DNA of 32,520 bases from Sideroxydans sp. (GCA_020053195.1 JAGVNQ010000345.1:1-32520), one strand, 5' to 3'. Counted from the stretch's first letter, positions 1 to 8,828 are shown. Made by a program: numbers and translations. The notes: generated by a model not told the origin, from the letters alone.

Positions 1-988
1 CGATGCGCACCGCTTCGTCGAGATATTTGGCTGCGGTTTTGCGTGTCACTTGCAACTCGTCCATCACAAACTCAATCTTGGTGTAGGGGTGACGGAACAG
101 GTTGTTTATCAAATCCTGGCTGTATATTTTTGGGAGTTCGGTGCGCAGCTTTTCCTTGTGCTGCTGCATCAGTGCCACGATGGCGGTAATCAGCGCGGTG
201 GTTTGACGCGAGGTTTGTTCCACACCGTCGAGCATGTACAGCAGCCAGTCTTGCCAGTTGCCCGTGTCGCGGGTGGTTTGCAGCAGGCGGTAGTAGTCGG
301 CTTTGTTCTGGTTGATGTAGCGGCTCAGATAAAGCAAGGGGCTGCCCAGCAAACCGTGTTGCACCAAGTACAAAATATTGATGATGCGTCCGGTTCTGCC
401 GTTGCCATCATAGAAAGGATGGATGCTTTCAAACTGGTGATGAATGATCGCCATTTTGGTGAGCGGATCCCAGTCGCACAGATCGTTTTCGTTGATGAAA
501 CGTTCGAGGTTAGTCATCAGGGAGATGATTTCATCGGGGTGTTGCGGCGGGGTGTAAACGGTTGCGCCGGTGAGGTCATTCTTCAATGCTGTGCCGGGCA
601 GCTTGCGAAAGCCTGCTCTACTTTCTTCGATGCAGGCCTGAATTTCCAGTATGTCGTTGTTGGTGAGCAGCCCGGTGCGCTTGACCTGCTCGAAGCCGTT
701 GCGCAAGGCGGTGGCGTAGTTGTGTACTTCTTTCGCCGCGACGGTGACAAATATCCGCGCCACGCTGTCGCTGCGGTACAGGTCATCATGCGTGGTGATG
801 ATATTTTCAATTGCGGAACTGTCTTTGGCTTCCTGCAACGACAGTGTGCTGATGAGAATGCTTTGATTGGGGATGCTGGCAACCACGCCTTTCAGCTCGG
901 CCAGCGCCTGATGCGCTTTGGCGAGTTTTTTCAGCACTGCGGTGGTTTCGATGTCTTGCTCAAACGGTAATGATTTGATTGTGCTCAT
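1..988 (-). CDS. fic: Fic family protein (AMPylase-type) with C-terminal winged helix, partial
   Basis: This is a Fic-domain protein, a family that usually transfers AMP from ATP to hydroxyl side chains of target proteins. The reading frame starts at the ATG at 988 and runs off the left edge after about 329 codons, so the C-terminus is missing. The Fic motif HPFYDGNGRTGR is complete at residues 190-201, with the catalytic His190. Residues 57-62 (SSAIEN) match the [S/T]xxxE[G/N] inhibitory helix of N-terminally autoinhibited (class II) Fic proteins, so the enzyme is probably self-restrained. The last visible segment (about 300-329) looks like a winged helix-turn-helix. The start codon overlaps the hsdM stop (ATGA), indicating translational coupling. 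Fic genes inside type I restriction operons are common, but their target there is not known to me. Any hsdS and hsdR should lie beyond the left edge. Confidence 0.9.
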   Translation of the reverse strand, partial: MSTIKSLPFEQDIETTAVLKKLAKAHQALAELKGVVASIPNQSILISTLSLQEAKDSSAIENIITTHDDLYRSDSVARIFVTVAAKEVHNYATALRNGFEQVKRTGLLTNNDILEIQACIEESRAGFRKLPGTALKNDLTGATVYTPPQHPDEIISLMTNLERFINENDLCDWDPLTKMAIIHHQFESIHPFYDGNGRTGRIINILYLVQHGLLGSPLLYLSRYINQNKADYYRLLQTTRDTGNWQDWLLYMLDGVEQTSRQTTALITAIVALMQQHKEKLRTELPKIYSQDLINNLFRHPYTKIEFVMDELQVTRKTAAKYLDEAVRI

Positions 989-3432
989 GGTTGGAATCCC
1001 ATTTTCCGCAGGTGTGCTTCCACTTTTGCGCTCAAGTTTGCCACGTTATCAGCCAGCACAGACAGCGGCGTTTCATAGCGCTCGGCCAGTTCTTTCACGC
1101 GCCGGGTAAGCGCCTGGCTGATGCGATCCATTTCGCCGTGGATGTCTTTGTCCAGCGCGGCGAGCCATTTGTCGTCCACCACCAGCATTTTGATTTCGTC
1201 TTCGCTGAGTTTGGGATATTTCGCGTAGGCCAGCACATCGAGTGCGGCTTCGGCATCTTTGATGGATTTTTTGAGGTCGGCTTCTTGGGTGCTGAGTTGC
1301 AGCCACGCATCGAGCGCGGCGATTTCATCCTTGGCGGATTTGTCGCTTTTGATTTCTTTCAGGCGCGCGGCGACATTGGCTTTGTTCACTTTGTCGAGTT
1401 CGGAATATGCGCCGTCTTCGCCGCCGTGTTCTTCCTCCAACTCGGTCATTTGAGCGGCGACGCTTTCCAGCGATGCTTCCAGTTCGCGTATGGCATGCTG
1501 CTGCGCGGCGAAGTAGTGAGCCACGATGAGCGGCTTGGGCACGAGGTCGCACGCCCAGCCTTTGTCCACTTCCTTGATCGTTTTGCCTTCCTTGTTTTTC
1601 TTGACCTCGATGATGCGGTAGGTCGTCGCAACCCAGCCATCGGCGGTGATGAGATAGCAATCGTCCTGCATAGTCGCTGACCAGTAGTCCATCAGGTGCT
1701 GATAGACATCGTATTTGTCGATGAGCGGTTTGCCGGTGTAGAAGGCGAGCAGGCTTTCCGACATCTGGCCGATTAGTTCCTTCGGATGAAAGCCTGCTTC
1801 CAGGGTCTTAAGCGCGATGGCACTCTGACCGCGCCAGGACGCGAAGAGAACATTCATGCTGTCGATGAAGGCGACGAACTCGGGATGCTGGTAGATGGTG
1901 GGTTTGATGGCTTGTTTGGGGACGGCCAGATCAAGGTAACCAACCCTCACCCCCTGCCCCTCTCCCGCTTGCGGGCGAGGGGAGAAAAGCGTCTTGCGCA
2001 GTTGCGGGCACACGTCCCAATAAGCATGCAACGCATCCACGTCGGCGCTGGGAATACCGCCCTTCAGATGACCTTCGATGTCTTGAATATCTTCGACTTG
2101 CTGGCTGTCGATGTAGCGCGGGATGTTGAGGTTGAATTCGTTCTTCTCGATTTCTTCAACACTGACCATGCGCGCATAGCTCGGGTCGCTGTCGTCGCGA
2201 CGGTTGAACACGTCCACGATCTTGTGGATGTCGCAATCGCGCAGGCGGTTTTTGTTGCCGTCCTTGAGGTAGCCGCTGCTGGCATCGATCATGAAAATGC
2301 CTTTGCGGGTGTGGGCGTTTTCCTTGTCGATGACGACGATGCAGGCAGGAATACCCGTGCCGTAAAACAGGTTGGCGGGCAAGCCGATAATGCCTTTGAT
2401 GTAACCTTTGCGGATGAGATTCCTGCGGATGTCGGCTTCGGCATTGCCGCGAAACAACACGCCGTGCGGCAGAATGCACGCGCCTTTGCCCGTGTTTTTG
2501 AGCGAACGGATGATGTGCAGCAGGTAGGCATAGTCGCCCTGCTTGGCGGGCGGTGTGCCGTAATGCTGGAAGCGTTCGTGCGGGTCGTTGAGCGGGTCGA
2601 TGCCGGTGCTCCAGCGTTTGTCGCTGAAAGGCGGATTGGCAACCACGTAGTCGAAAGTTTTGAGCTTGCCGTCTTCGCCGGTGTACAGCGGATTCGCTAG
2701 GGTGCTGTGTCCGCCTTTGATGAGCGCCGTGGGTTTGTTGTGCAGGATCATATTCATCCGCGCCAGACCGGAAGTGGCGGTGTCTTTTTCCTGACCGTAC
2801 AGCGTAACTTCCGCCTTAGCCTCATCGCCCACTTTCAACAGCAGCGAACCCGAGCCGCAGGTCGGGTCATACACGGTGGTGTTATTTGTGGTGTGCGTAT
2901 CGCGGATGCCGATGATCTGCGCCATGACGCGACTGACTTCGGCGGGCGTGTAAAACTGGCCTTTGCTCTTGCCGCTCTCGGTAGCGAAATGGCGCATCAG
3001 GTATTCATAAGCATCGCCGAGGATGTCGTCACCTTCAGCGCGGTTCTTGCTGAAATCCAGCGCCTTGTTTTCAAAGATGCCGATTAGGTTGGTGAGGCGC
3101 TCGACGATTTCTTGTCCGCTGCCCAGCTTGCTCGGGTCGTTGAAGTCCGGCATGTCGGACAACTTGTTGGCATTCGCCAGTGGCGCGATGATTTTTTTGT
3201 TGATCTGGTCGCCGATGTCCGACTTGCCCTTGAGGGCAACCATGTCCGTAAAGCTGGCACCTTTTGGAATCGTGATCGGTGCGTAAGGTACGTCGGCATA
3301 TTTGTCGCTGACGTATTTGATGAACAGCATCACCAACACGTAATCCTTGTACTGGCTGGCATCCATGCCGCCGCGCAGCTCGTCGCAGCTTGACCAGAGG
3401 GATGAATAAAGTTCGGATTTCTTGATTGCCAT
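985..3432 (-). CDS. hsdM: Type I restriction-modification DNA methyltransferase subunit HsdM
   Basis: This is the modification subunit of a type I restriction system, an N6-adenine methyltransferase that works with HsdS and, for cleavage, HsdR. At 815 residues it belongs to the long HsdM group with an extended C-terminal coiled coil. The order is an N-terminal helical HsdM domain (from about residue 7), the SAM-binding motif DPTCGSG at 189-195, the catalytic NPPF at 266-269, and a charged Glu/Lys-rich helical tail from about 640 onward. Residues 483-497 are odd: they are the translation of a GC-rich palindromic repeat found elsewhere in the window between genes, inserted without breaking the frame. 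The ATG at 3432 has AAGGT a few bases upstream. The stop overlaps the fic start by four bases. The gene is divergent from the primase-helicase gene. The specificity and restriction subunits are not in the window. Confidence 0.95.
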   Translation of the reverse strand: MAIKKSELYSSLWSSCDELRGGMDASQYKDYVLVMLFIKYVSDKYADVPYAPITIPKGASFTDMVALKGKSDIGDQINKKIIAPLANANKLSDMPDFNDPSKLGSGQEIVERLTNLIGIFENKALDFSKNRAEGDDILGDAYEYLMRHFATESGKSKGQFYTPAEVSRVMAQIIGIRDTHTTNNTTVYDPTCGSGSLLLKVGDEAKAEVTLYGQEKDTATSGLARMNMILHNKPTALIKGGHSTLANPLYTGEDGKLKTFDYVVANPPFSDKRWSTGIDPLNDPHERFQHYGTPPAKQGDYAYLLHIIRSLKNTGKGACILPHGVLFRGNAEADIRRNLIRKGYIKGIIGLPANLFYGTGIPACIVVIDKENAHTRKGIFMIDASSGYLKDGNKNRLRDCDIHKIVDVFNRRDDSDPSYARMVSVEEIEKNEFNLNIPRYIDSQQVEDIQDIEGHLKGGIPSADVDALHAYWDVCPQLRKTLFSPRPQAGEGQGVRVGYLDLAVPKQAIKPTIYQHPEFVAFIDSMNVLFASWRGQSAIALKTLEAGFHPKELIGQMSESLLAFYTGKPLIDKYDVYQHLMDYWSATMQDDCYLITADGWVATTYRIIEVKKNKEGKTIKEVDKGWACDLVPKPLIVAHYFAAQQHAIRELEASLESVAAQMTELEEEHGGEDGAYSELDKVNKANVAARLKEIKSDKSAKDEIAALDAWLQLSTQEADLKKSIKDAEAALDVLAYAKYPKLSEDEIKMLVVDDKWLAALDKDIHGEMDRISQALTRRVKELAERYETPLSVLADNVANLSAKVEAHLRKMGFQP
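1943..1986. repeat. GC-rich palindromic repeat, family A copy 1, inside hsdM
   Basis: The core is CCCTCTCCCGC, a short loop, then GCGGGCGAGGG, flanked on one side by a CCCTCACCCCC arm. The same arm and core recur at 10506, 12173, 12247, 26881 and 26937. In hsdM it is read as residues 483-497 (Phe-Ser-Pro-Arg-Pro-Gln-Ala-Gly-Glu-Gly and onward). It adds about 15 residues between the methyltransferase core and the C-terminal helical region. Confidence 0.85.
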
Positions 3433-3483
3433 GTGACCTTAATATGCCGTTCGTTGTGCCGAATACTTGCCGCAAAAACCCAT

Positions 3484-3497
3484 ATTACGATTGTAAT
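3484..3497. promoter_or_regulatory. Possible operator: palindrome between divergent defence genes
   Basis: ATTAC-GATT-GTAAT is a perfect 5-bp inverted repeat in the 253-bp gap between hsdM and the primase-helicase gene. Its place between divergent promoters suits a regulator site, but no regulator gene is visible and the palindrome is short. No convincing -35/-10 pair could be fixed on either strand, and the rest of the gap shows only the small ORFs at 3568-3693. Confidence 0.2.
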
Positions 3498-3573
3498 GCG
3501 AATACTCTGCAATGTACTGGAATGTCCGGCACAATCCAAACTATTACCCGTCAAATTGAAAGATAAGTGAGCT

Positions 3574-3693
3574 ATGACGAAGCCTACTACGATACCTTGG
3601 TTCGCATGTTTGAGCAGGCACAGCCACAACTTTGCTTATGGTGTCGGCGATGATATGGATGAGCTCATGCACAACTATGGTTTCGATGCCTGA
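3574..3693 (+). CDS. Candidate small ORF upstream of and overlapping the primase-helicase start
   Basis: An ATG at 3574 opens a 39-codon frame ending at a TGA at 3691-3693, which overlaps the chosen ATG (3686) of the primase-helicase gene by eight bases. A second short frame starts with GTG at 3568 in another phase and encodes 28 residues beginning MSYDEAYYDTL. No domain is recognisable in either, and neither has a strong ribosome-binding site. They could be a leader peptide for translational coupling, the worn remains of an upstream gene, or chance. Confidence 0.2.
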   Translation: MTKPTTIPWFACLSRHSHNFAYGVGDDMDELMHNYGFDA

Positions 3694-6043
3694 CTCCACT
3701 GACCTTGCAAATCTACAGGCGGAAAACCAGCGCCTGATCGCATTACTCGAAGCGCACAACATTGAATGGCGCGCTTGCCCGTCTTCCGCAGTTGTTATGC
3801 TACCAGCCCCTGAACTCGCCCAGTCAAATTTGAACACAGATGAAAAAGTGGCACTGTTTCGCCGCTTGTTTCAAGGCCGCAGCGATGTTTACCCTGTTCG
3901 CTGGGAAAGCCAGAAAACCGGCAAATCCGGCTACGCGCCAGCCTGCGCAAACGAATGGCGGCATGGCGTGTGCAACAAGCCGCGCATCAAGTGTGCGGAT
4001 TGCAGCAACCGACTGTTAAGCCCGCTTACCGACACCGTCATCTACAAACACCTCGCTGGCGAACACACCGTTGGCGTTTATCCTCTGTTGGCAGATGACA
4101 CCTGTCATTTTCTTGCTGTCGATTTTGATGAGGCCGAATGGCAAGAAGATGCGAAGGCGTTTGTACAATCGGGCAATGAATTGGGTGTGCCAATAGCACT
4201 CGAAATTTCCCGCTCCGGCAACGGCGCGCATGCTTGGGTTTTCTTTGCTGGCAGGGTTTCCGCGCGCGATGCCCGGCGGCTGGGCACGGCCATCATCAGC
4301 CATACCTGCGCCCGCACCCGGCAACTCAAGCTTGCATCCTATGATCGGCTTTTCCCCAATCAAGACACGATGCCAAAGGGAGGTTTCGGCAATTTGATCG
4401 CGCTGCCCTTGCAGAAGAAGCCGCGCGAAAACGGTTGCAGTGTGTTCGTGGATGCGGCATTGCATCCTTATCCAGACCAATGGGCTTTCCTGGATTCTAT
4501 CCAGCCGATGCCTGCACACGACATCGAGCCGACCATCCTGCTTGCCACTGGTGGCGCGCATCCGCTGGACGTGACCTTCATTGACGAAGAAGACCTCAAA
4601 CAACCTTGGAAGCGATCCGCACCCGCAACCAAGAAACTTGCAGGTGCAATGCCGAAATCGCTCACAGTAACGTTGTCTAATCTTATCTATTTTGAAAAAG
4701 AACAACTACCGCAAGCGTTGGCCAATCGCCTGATCCGACTTGCGGCTTTTCAGAATCCAGAATTCTACAAAGCGCAGGCAATGCGCATGTCGGTTTGGGA
4801 TAAGCCGCGCGTGATTGGCTGCGCGGAAAATTATCCGAATCACATTGCGCTGCCTCGCGGTTGTTTGGATGCGGCGCTGGAATTGCTGCGCGACAACAGC
4901 GTCGACTGCAATCTAAAAGATGAGCGATTCGTCGGCGATGCAATCGACGCGGCTTTCGCCGGAACACTGCGCCTGGATCAAGAAGCAGCGATAGCCGGGA
5001 TGTTGCATTTCGATTCAGGCGTATTGTGCGCGCCGACCGCATTCGGCAAAACTGTGGTGGCTGCTGCAATGATCGCCGAGCGCGGCGTGAACACGCTGGT
5101 GCTGGTGCATCGCACCGAGTTGCTCAAGCAATGGCAAGCGCGGTTGCAGGCATTTCTTGGTGTCGGCAAAGGCGTGGTGGGAACGATTGGTGGAGGTAAA
5201 GCCAAACTGACCGGCAAGATCGACATCGCGGTGATGCAGTCCGTGTCGCGCCAAGGCGAGATCAATCCGCTAGTCGAGAACTACGGGCTCGTGATCATCG
5301 ATGAATGCCATCACGTCGGAGCGGTGTCGTTCGATGCGATTCTGAAACGGGTCAAAGCGAAATACGTGCTCGGCTTGACTGCCACCCCGATCCGGCGCGA
5401 CGGACAGCAGCCCATCATCTTCATGCAATGCGGGTCGATTCGTTATACGGCAGTGAAACCCGCCAATGCGCCGCACGATTTAGACGTGATTCCGCAACTG
5501 CTGCACACGCGAATTGATCTACCGCAAGAAGCCGGAATTCAGGATGTATTCCGCCACCTCGCCGCCGACAAAGCGCGCACCATGGCGATCGCCGCTCAAA
5601 TCGAGAACGCTTACAACCAAGGTCGAAAAGTGCTCGTGCTAACCGAGCGCACCGAACATCTGGATGCCCTCCAAGCCGCATTGGACGGAAAAATGCTTTC
5701 ACTTTTTGTGCTGCACGGACGACTGTCGAAGAAACTGCGCACATCGGTCGTCACGCAACTCGAAGCACTGCTGCCCGATGCCCCTCGCGTCTTGCTCGCC
5801 ACGGGAAAGTTAGTGGGCGAAGGTTTTGACCATCCGCCACTCGATACGCTGGTGCTGGCCATGCCGGTTTCGTGGACGGGTACGCTCCAGCAATACGCGG
5901 GACGTTTGCACCGCGAACACGCAAGCAAAACCAATGTACGGGTGATCGACTTTGTGGATACAGGCCACCCGGCGCTGCTGCGCATGTGGGACAAACGCCA
6001 GCGCGGGTATCGGGCGATGGGGTACAAAATCAACACTGAATGA
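3686..6043 (+). CDS. Archaeo-eukaryotic primase (TOTE type) fused to SF2 DEAD/DEAH helicase
   Basis: This is a 785-residue two-enzyme fusion typical of TOTE-type conflict systems, thought to act on invading nucleic acid. Residues 5-25 form a short coiled coil. A Cys cluster (C87, C96, C103, C106) probably binds zinc. The primase core follows, with VDFDE giving D146 and D148 for metal binding and RSGNGAH (176-182) carrying the conserved His. The helicase part has Walker A APTAFGKT (449-456), DECH (539-542), TATP (565-568) and motif VI QYAGRLHR (736-743), resembling SSL2/XPB-like SF2 enzymes. The frame can be extended to a TTG at 3632, but the ATG at 3686 puts the coiled coil at the N-terminus as in relatives, so I chose it; no good ribosome-binding site decides the matter. 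The gene is divergent from hsdM-fic. The defence role is inferred from family and context. No nuclease domain is visible in this protein. Confidence 0.85.
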   Translation: MPDSTDLANLQAENQRLIALLEAHNIEWRACPSSAVVMLPAPELAQSNLNTDEKVALFRRLFQGRSDVYPVRWESQKTGKSGYAPACANEWRHGVCNKPRIKCADCSNRLLSPLTDTVIYKHLAGEHTVGVYPLLADDTCHFLAVDFDEAEWQEDAKAFVQSGNELGVPIALEISRSGNGAHAWVFFAGRVSARDARRLGTAIISHTCARTRQLKLASYDRLFPNQDTMPKGGFGNLIALPLQKKPRENGCSVFVDAALHPYPDQWAFLDSIQPMPAHDIEPTILLATGGAHPLDVTFIDEEDLKQPWKRSAPATKKLAGAMPKSLTVTLSNLIYFEKEQLPQALANRLIRLAAFQNPEFYKAQAMRMSVWDKPRVIGCAENYPNHIALPRGCLDAALELLRDNSVDCNLKDERFVGDAIDAAFAGTLRLDQEAAIAGMLHFDSGVLCAPTAFGKTVVAAAMIAERGVNTLVLVHRTELLKQWQARLQAFLGVGKGVVGTIGGGKAKLTGKIDIAVMQSVSRQGEINPLVENYGLVIIDECHHVGAVSFDAILKRVKAKYVLGLTATPIRRDGQQPIIFMQCGSIRYTAVKPANAPHDLDVIPQLLHTRIDLPQEAGIQDVFRHLAADKARTMAIAAQIENAYNQGRKVLVLTERTEHLDALQAALDGKMLSLFVLHGRLSKKLRTSVVTQLEALLPDAPRVLLATGKLVGEGFDHPPLDTLVLAMPVSWTGTLQQYAGRLHREHASKTNVRVIDFVDTGHPALLRMWDKRQRGYRAMGYKINTE

Positions 6044-6063
6044 CACGAACATCCCCAACTTTA

Positions 6064-6092
6064 TTGAAGCCTCCGCCCTATAACGGTATAGT
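6064..6092 (+). promoter_or_regulatory. Putative sigma-70 promoter of the GspE-like gene
   Basis: TTGAAG at 6064-6069 and TATAGT at 6087-6092 are separated by exactly 17 bases. A start of transcription near 6099 would leave a leader of about 20 bases before the ATG at 6120. This was found by eye only. Confidence 0.4.
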
Positions 6093-6119
6093 CCGCCAAA
6101 CTTCCATCAAGGCAAATCT

Positions 6120-7898
6120 ATGGCTGCGCAAAACGTTCCAGAACACAAACTGAAACTGGCTGAAGTGCTGGGTATGCTGGTCAAGGATGGTGTCGTCGGC
6201 CAGGACGATGCCGATGCGCTGATCGCCGAGCGGCGCATCCACCGGCAGGATGTACATCCGCTGGTCTCCATCTCCGAAAAAAACTGGAAGTCGCTGCTGC
6301 CGCCGCAACGCATTCTGACACTTGATTCGCTGACCGAATGGCTGGCCGCCAAGGTCGGGCTGGAATACCTGCATATCGACCCGCTGAAAATCGACTTCGC
6401 CAACATGAGCGACATGATGTCGATCGAGTACGCCACGCGCTTCACCATCATGCCTATCCGCATGGACAACAACGATTTGGTGGTGGCGACCGCCGAGCCG
6501 TTCCTGCGCGACTGGGAGTCCATGCTCAAGCAGATTTCGCGCAAAAATATCCAGCGCGTGTTCGCTTCGCCCACCGACATCAGCCGCTATCTGGTGGAGT
6601 TTTACAATCTGGCGCGCTCGGTGAAAAGCGCGACCAAAGCGAATAACGATTCTTCCACGCTGGCTTCGTTCGAGCAGTTGGTCGATCTGGGCAAGACCAG
6701 CAAACAGTTCGATGCCAACGACCAGCACATCGTGCATATCGTGGATTGGTTGTGGCAGTACGCGTTCGACCAGCGCGCGTCCGACATCCACATGGAGCCG
6801 CGCCGCGAACTCGGCATCGTGCGCTTCCGCATCGACGGCGTGTTGCACCAAGTGCATCAGCTGCCGATGTCGGTGATCACCGCGATGACCAGCCGCATCA
6901 AACTGCTTGGACGCATGGACTTAATGGAAAAGCGCCGCCCGCAAGATGGCCGCATCAAGACGCGCACCGAAAACGGACAGGAAATCGAGTTGCGCCTTTC
7001 CACGCTGCCCACCGCGTTCGGCGAAAAACTGGTGATGCGCGTTTTCGACCCGGAAGTGTTGATGCGCGATTTTTCCGAACTGGGGTTTTCCGAAGACGAC
7101 CGCGCGCGCTGGGAGCTGATGACGCAAAAACCCAACGGCATCATTCTGGTCACCGGCCCCACCGGCTCGGGCAAAACCACCACGCTGTATTCCACGCTCA
7201 AAACGCTGGCGACACCCGAAGTTAATGTCTGCACGCTGGAAGACCCCATCGAAATGGTGGAGCCCGCGTTCAACCAGATGCAGATTCAGCAAGGGCTGGA
7301 TCTGGGCTTCGCCGAAGGAGTGCGCGCGCTGATGCGGCAGGACCCGGACATCATCATGGTAGGCGAAATCCGCGATCTGGAAACCGCCGATATGGCGATC
7401 CAGGCCGCGCTCACCGGCCATCTGGTGATCTCGACCCTGCACACCAACGATGCGCCTTCGGCCATCACCCGCCTGCTCGATCTGGGCGTGCCGCCTTATC
7501 TGATCAACGCCACGCTGCTGGGCATCATGGCGCAACGTCTGGTGCGCACGTTGTGCCCGCACTGCAAAAAACCGCAGCCCATGCAAGAGACCGAAAACGA
7601 GCTGTGGGATCATCTGGTCGCGCCGTGGAAAGCCGCGCGACCGCCGCAGTTGCAACAGCCGCAAGGCTGCCTCGAATGCCGCATGACGGGCTATTCCGGG
7701 CGTATCGGCATTTACGAAATCCTGCTCATGTCGCCGGAACTGCGCAAACTCATCACCGCCGAAACCAACATCGCCGCGCTGCGCGATCAAGCCAACCGCG
7801 AAGGCATGAAGCCGCTGCGCATTTCCGGCGCGCAAAAAATCGCCGCCGGACTCACCACGCTGGAAGAAATCCTGAAAACTTCACCGCCCTCGGAATAA
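6120..7898 (+). CDS. gspE: Type II secretion / type IV pilus assembly ATPase (GspE/PilB family)
   Basis: This is a cytoplasmic hexameric ATPase that powers assembly of a pilus or pseudopilus. The 592-residue protein has an N-terminal GspE/PilB (MshEN-like) region at about residues 15-180. The motor domain follows, with Walker A GPTGSGKT at 346-353, an Asp box (LEDPIE), Walker B (DPDIIMVGEIRD) and a His box (STLHTND). A zinc-type tetracysteine motif is present as C479/C482 and C517/C520. AAGG lies seven bases before the ATG. It stands alone with the mutarotase, not with inner-membrane or pseudopilin genes. Whether it serves a type II secretion system or the type IV pilus made from the operon at 16836 cannot be decided here. 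The tetracysteine and both nucleotide motifs are intact, so it should be active. Confidence 0.92.
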   Translation: MAAQNVPEHKLKLAEVLGMLVKDGVVGQDDADALIAERRIHRQDVHPLVSISEKNWKSLLPPQRILTLDSLTEWLAAKVGLEYLHIDPLKIDFANMSDMMSIEYATRFTIMPIRMDNNDLVVATAEPFLRDWESMLKQISRKNIQRVFASPTDISRYLVEFYNLARSVKSATKANNDSSTLASFEQLVDLGKTSKQFDANDQHIVHIVDWLWQYAFDQRASDIHMEPRRELGIVRFRIDGVLHQVHQLPMSVITAMTSRIKLLGRMDLMEKRRPQDGRIKTRTENGQEIELRLSTLPTAFGEKLVMRVFDPEVLMRDFSELGFSEDDRARWELMTQKPNGIILVTGPTGSGKTTTLYSTLKTLATPEVNVCTLEDPIEMVEPAFNQMQIQQGLDLGFAEGVRALMRQDPDIIMVGEIRDLETADMAIQAALTGHLVISTLHTNDAPSAITRLLDLGVPPYLINATLLGIMAQRLVRTLCPHCKKPQPMQETENELWDHLVAPWKAARPPQLQQPQGCLECRMTGYSGRIGIYEILLMSPELRKLITAETNIAALRDQANREGMKPLRISGAQKIAAGLTTLEEILKTSPPSE

Positions 7899-7925
7899 CA
7901 TTTTTTTAATCTGGAACAACACACA

Positions 7926-8828
7926 ATGACTTTGCAAGCCCTGAATCAAAACTTCGCCATCGCCAATCATCTGCAATTCGTCGAAAAAGAAGGCGGGCTG
8001 GTGTTCGCCGAAATCAACAACGCGCACGCCACCGCCAGCATCGCCTTGCAAGGCGCGCACATCGTCACCTTCCAGCCCAACGGCGAAGCGCCGGTGATCT
8101 GGGTATCCAAGTTCGCCAAATTCGCGCCGGGCAAATCCATACGCGGCGGCGTGCCGATCTGCTGGCCGTGGTTCGGCCCGCACAAAAACGACAGCAAATT
8201 GCCCGGCCACGGCTTCGCGCGCACTGTGCCGTGGCAAGTGCTGGAAAGCAAAGCGATGGAGGACGGCGCGACTTTCCTGCGGTTCGGCCTGATAGCAAAC
8301 GACACCACCCGCGCACAATGGCCGCATGCCTGCACCGTGCATCTGGAAGTGTCAGTCGGCAAAGCCTTGCGCGTGGAGCTGGTCACCACCAATAGCGGCA
8401 AAGAATCGTTCCAGCTCGGCGAAGCGCTGCACACCTATTTCCACATCAGCGATGTGGCGCAGATGACGGTGCGCGGCTTGGAAGGCTGCGAATATCTGGA
8501 CAAGGTAAAAGACTTCGCGCGCTTCACCCAGCAAGACGGTATCAACATCGAAAGCGAAGTGGATCGCGTGTATGTCAACACCGCCGCCGATTGCCTGATC
8601 GAAGATAAAGGACTGAACCGCGTTATCCGCATCGCCAAACAAGGCAGCCAATCCACCGTGGTGTGGAATCCATGGACAGAAAAAGCCTACAAAATGGGCG
8701 ACTTCGGCCAGGACGGCCATCGCGGCATGGTGTGCGTGGAAAGCGGCAACGCCATGGAGAATGTGGTCACACTGGCAGCGGGCGAAACGCACAGGTTGGT
8801 GGTGGTGTATAGCGTGGAGAAGCTGTAA
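7926..8828 (+). CDS. yeaD: D-hexose-6-phosphate mutarotase (YeaD-like)
   Basis: This aldose-1-epimerase-fold enzyme should interconvert the alpha and beta anomers of glucose-6-phosphate or a related hexose phosphate in the cytoplasm. The 300-residue length is normal for the family. The conserved pieces are RGGVPICWPWFGPH (phosphate/sugar site), GHGFAR with His95, EALHTYF with His169, WNPW, and VCVESGN with Glu272; the two His and the Glu match the catalytic set of the family. It follows the GspE-like gene after 27 bases on the same strand, so the two may be co-transcribed although their functions are unrelated. A bidirectional hairpin at 8962 ends it. Confidence 0.9.
   Translation: MTLQALNQNFAIANHLQFVEKEGGLVFAEINNAHATASIALQGAHIVTFQPNGEAPVIWVSKFAKFAPGKSIRGGVPICWPWFGPHKNDSKLPGHGFARTVPWQVLESKAMEDGATFLRFGLIANDTTRAQWPHACTVHLEVSVGKALRVELVTTNSGKESFQLGEALHTYFHISDVAQMTVRGLEGCEYLDKVKDFARFTQQDGINIESEVDRVYVNTAADCLIEDKGLNRVIRIAKQGSQSTVVWNPWTEKAYKMGDFGQDGHRGMVCVESGNAMENVVTLAAGETHRLVVVYSVEKL

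Noticed and set aside
50-970. A 306-codon plus-strand frame across the left end
   Set aside because: It is antisense to the Fic gene, whose minus-strand translation has a complete Fic motif; the plus-strand product has no recognisable domain.
1931-1997. Possible frameshift or pseudogene in hsdM at the repeat
   Set aside because: The frame is open across the repeat and conserved HsdM sequence continues on both sides.
3544-3837. A 97-codon minus-strand frame overlapping the primase-helicase start
   Set aside because: It overlaps the coiled-coil coding part of a well-supported gene and has no domain; HELIH looks like a metalloprotease motif but stands alone in an antisense frame.
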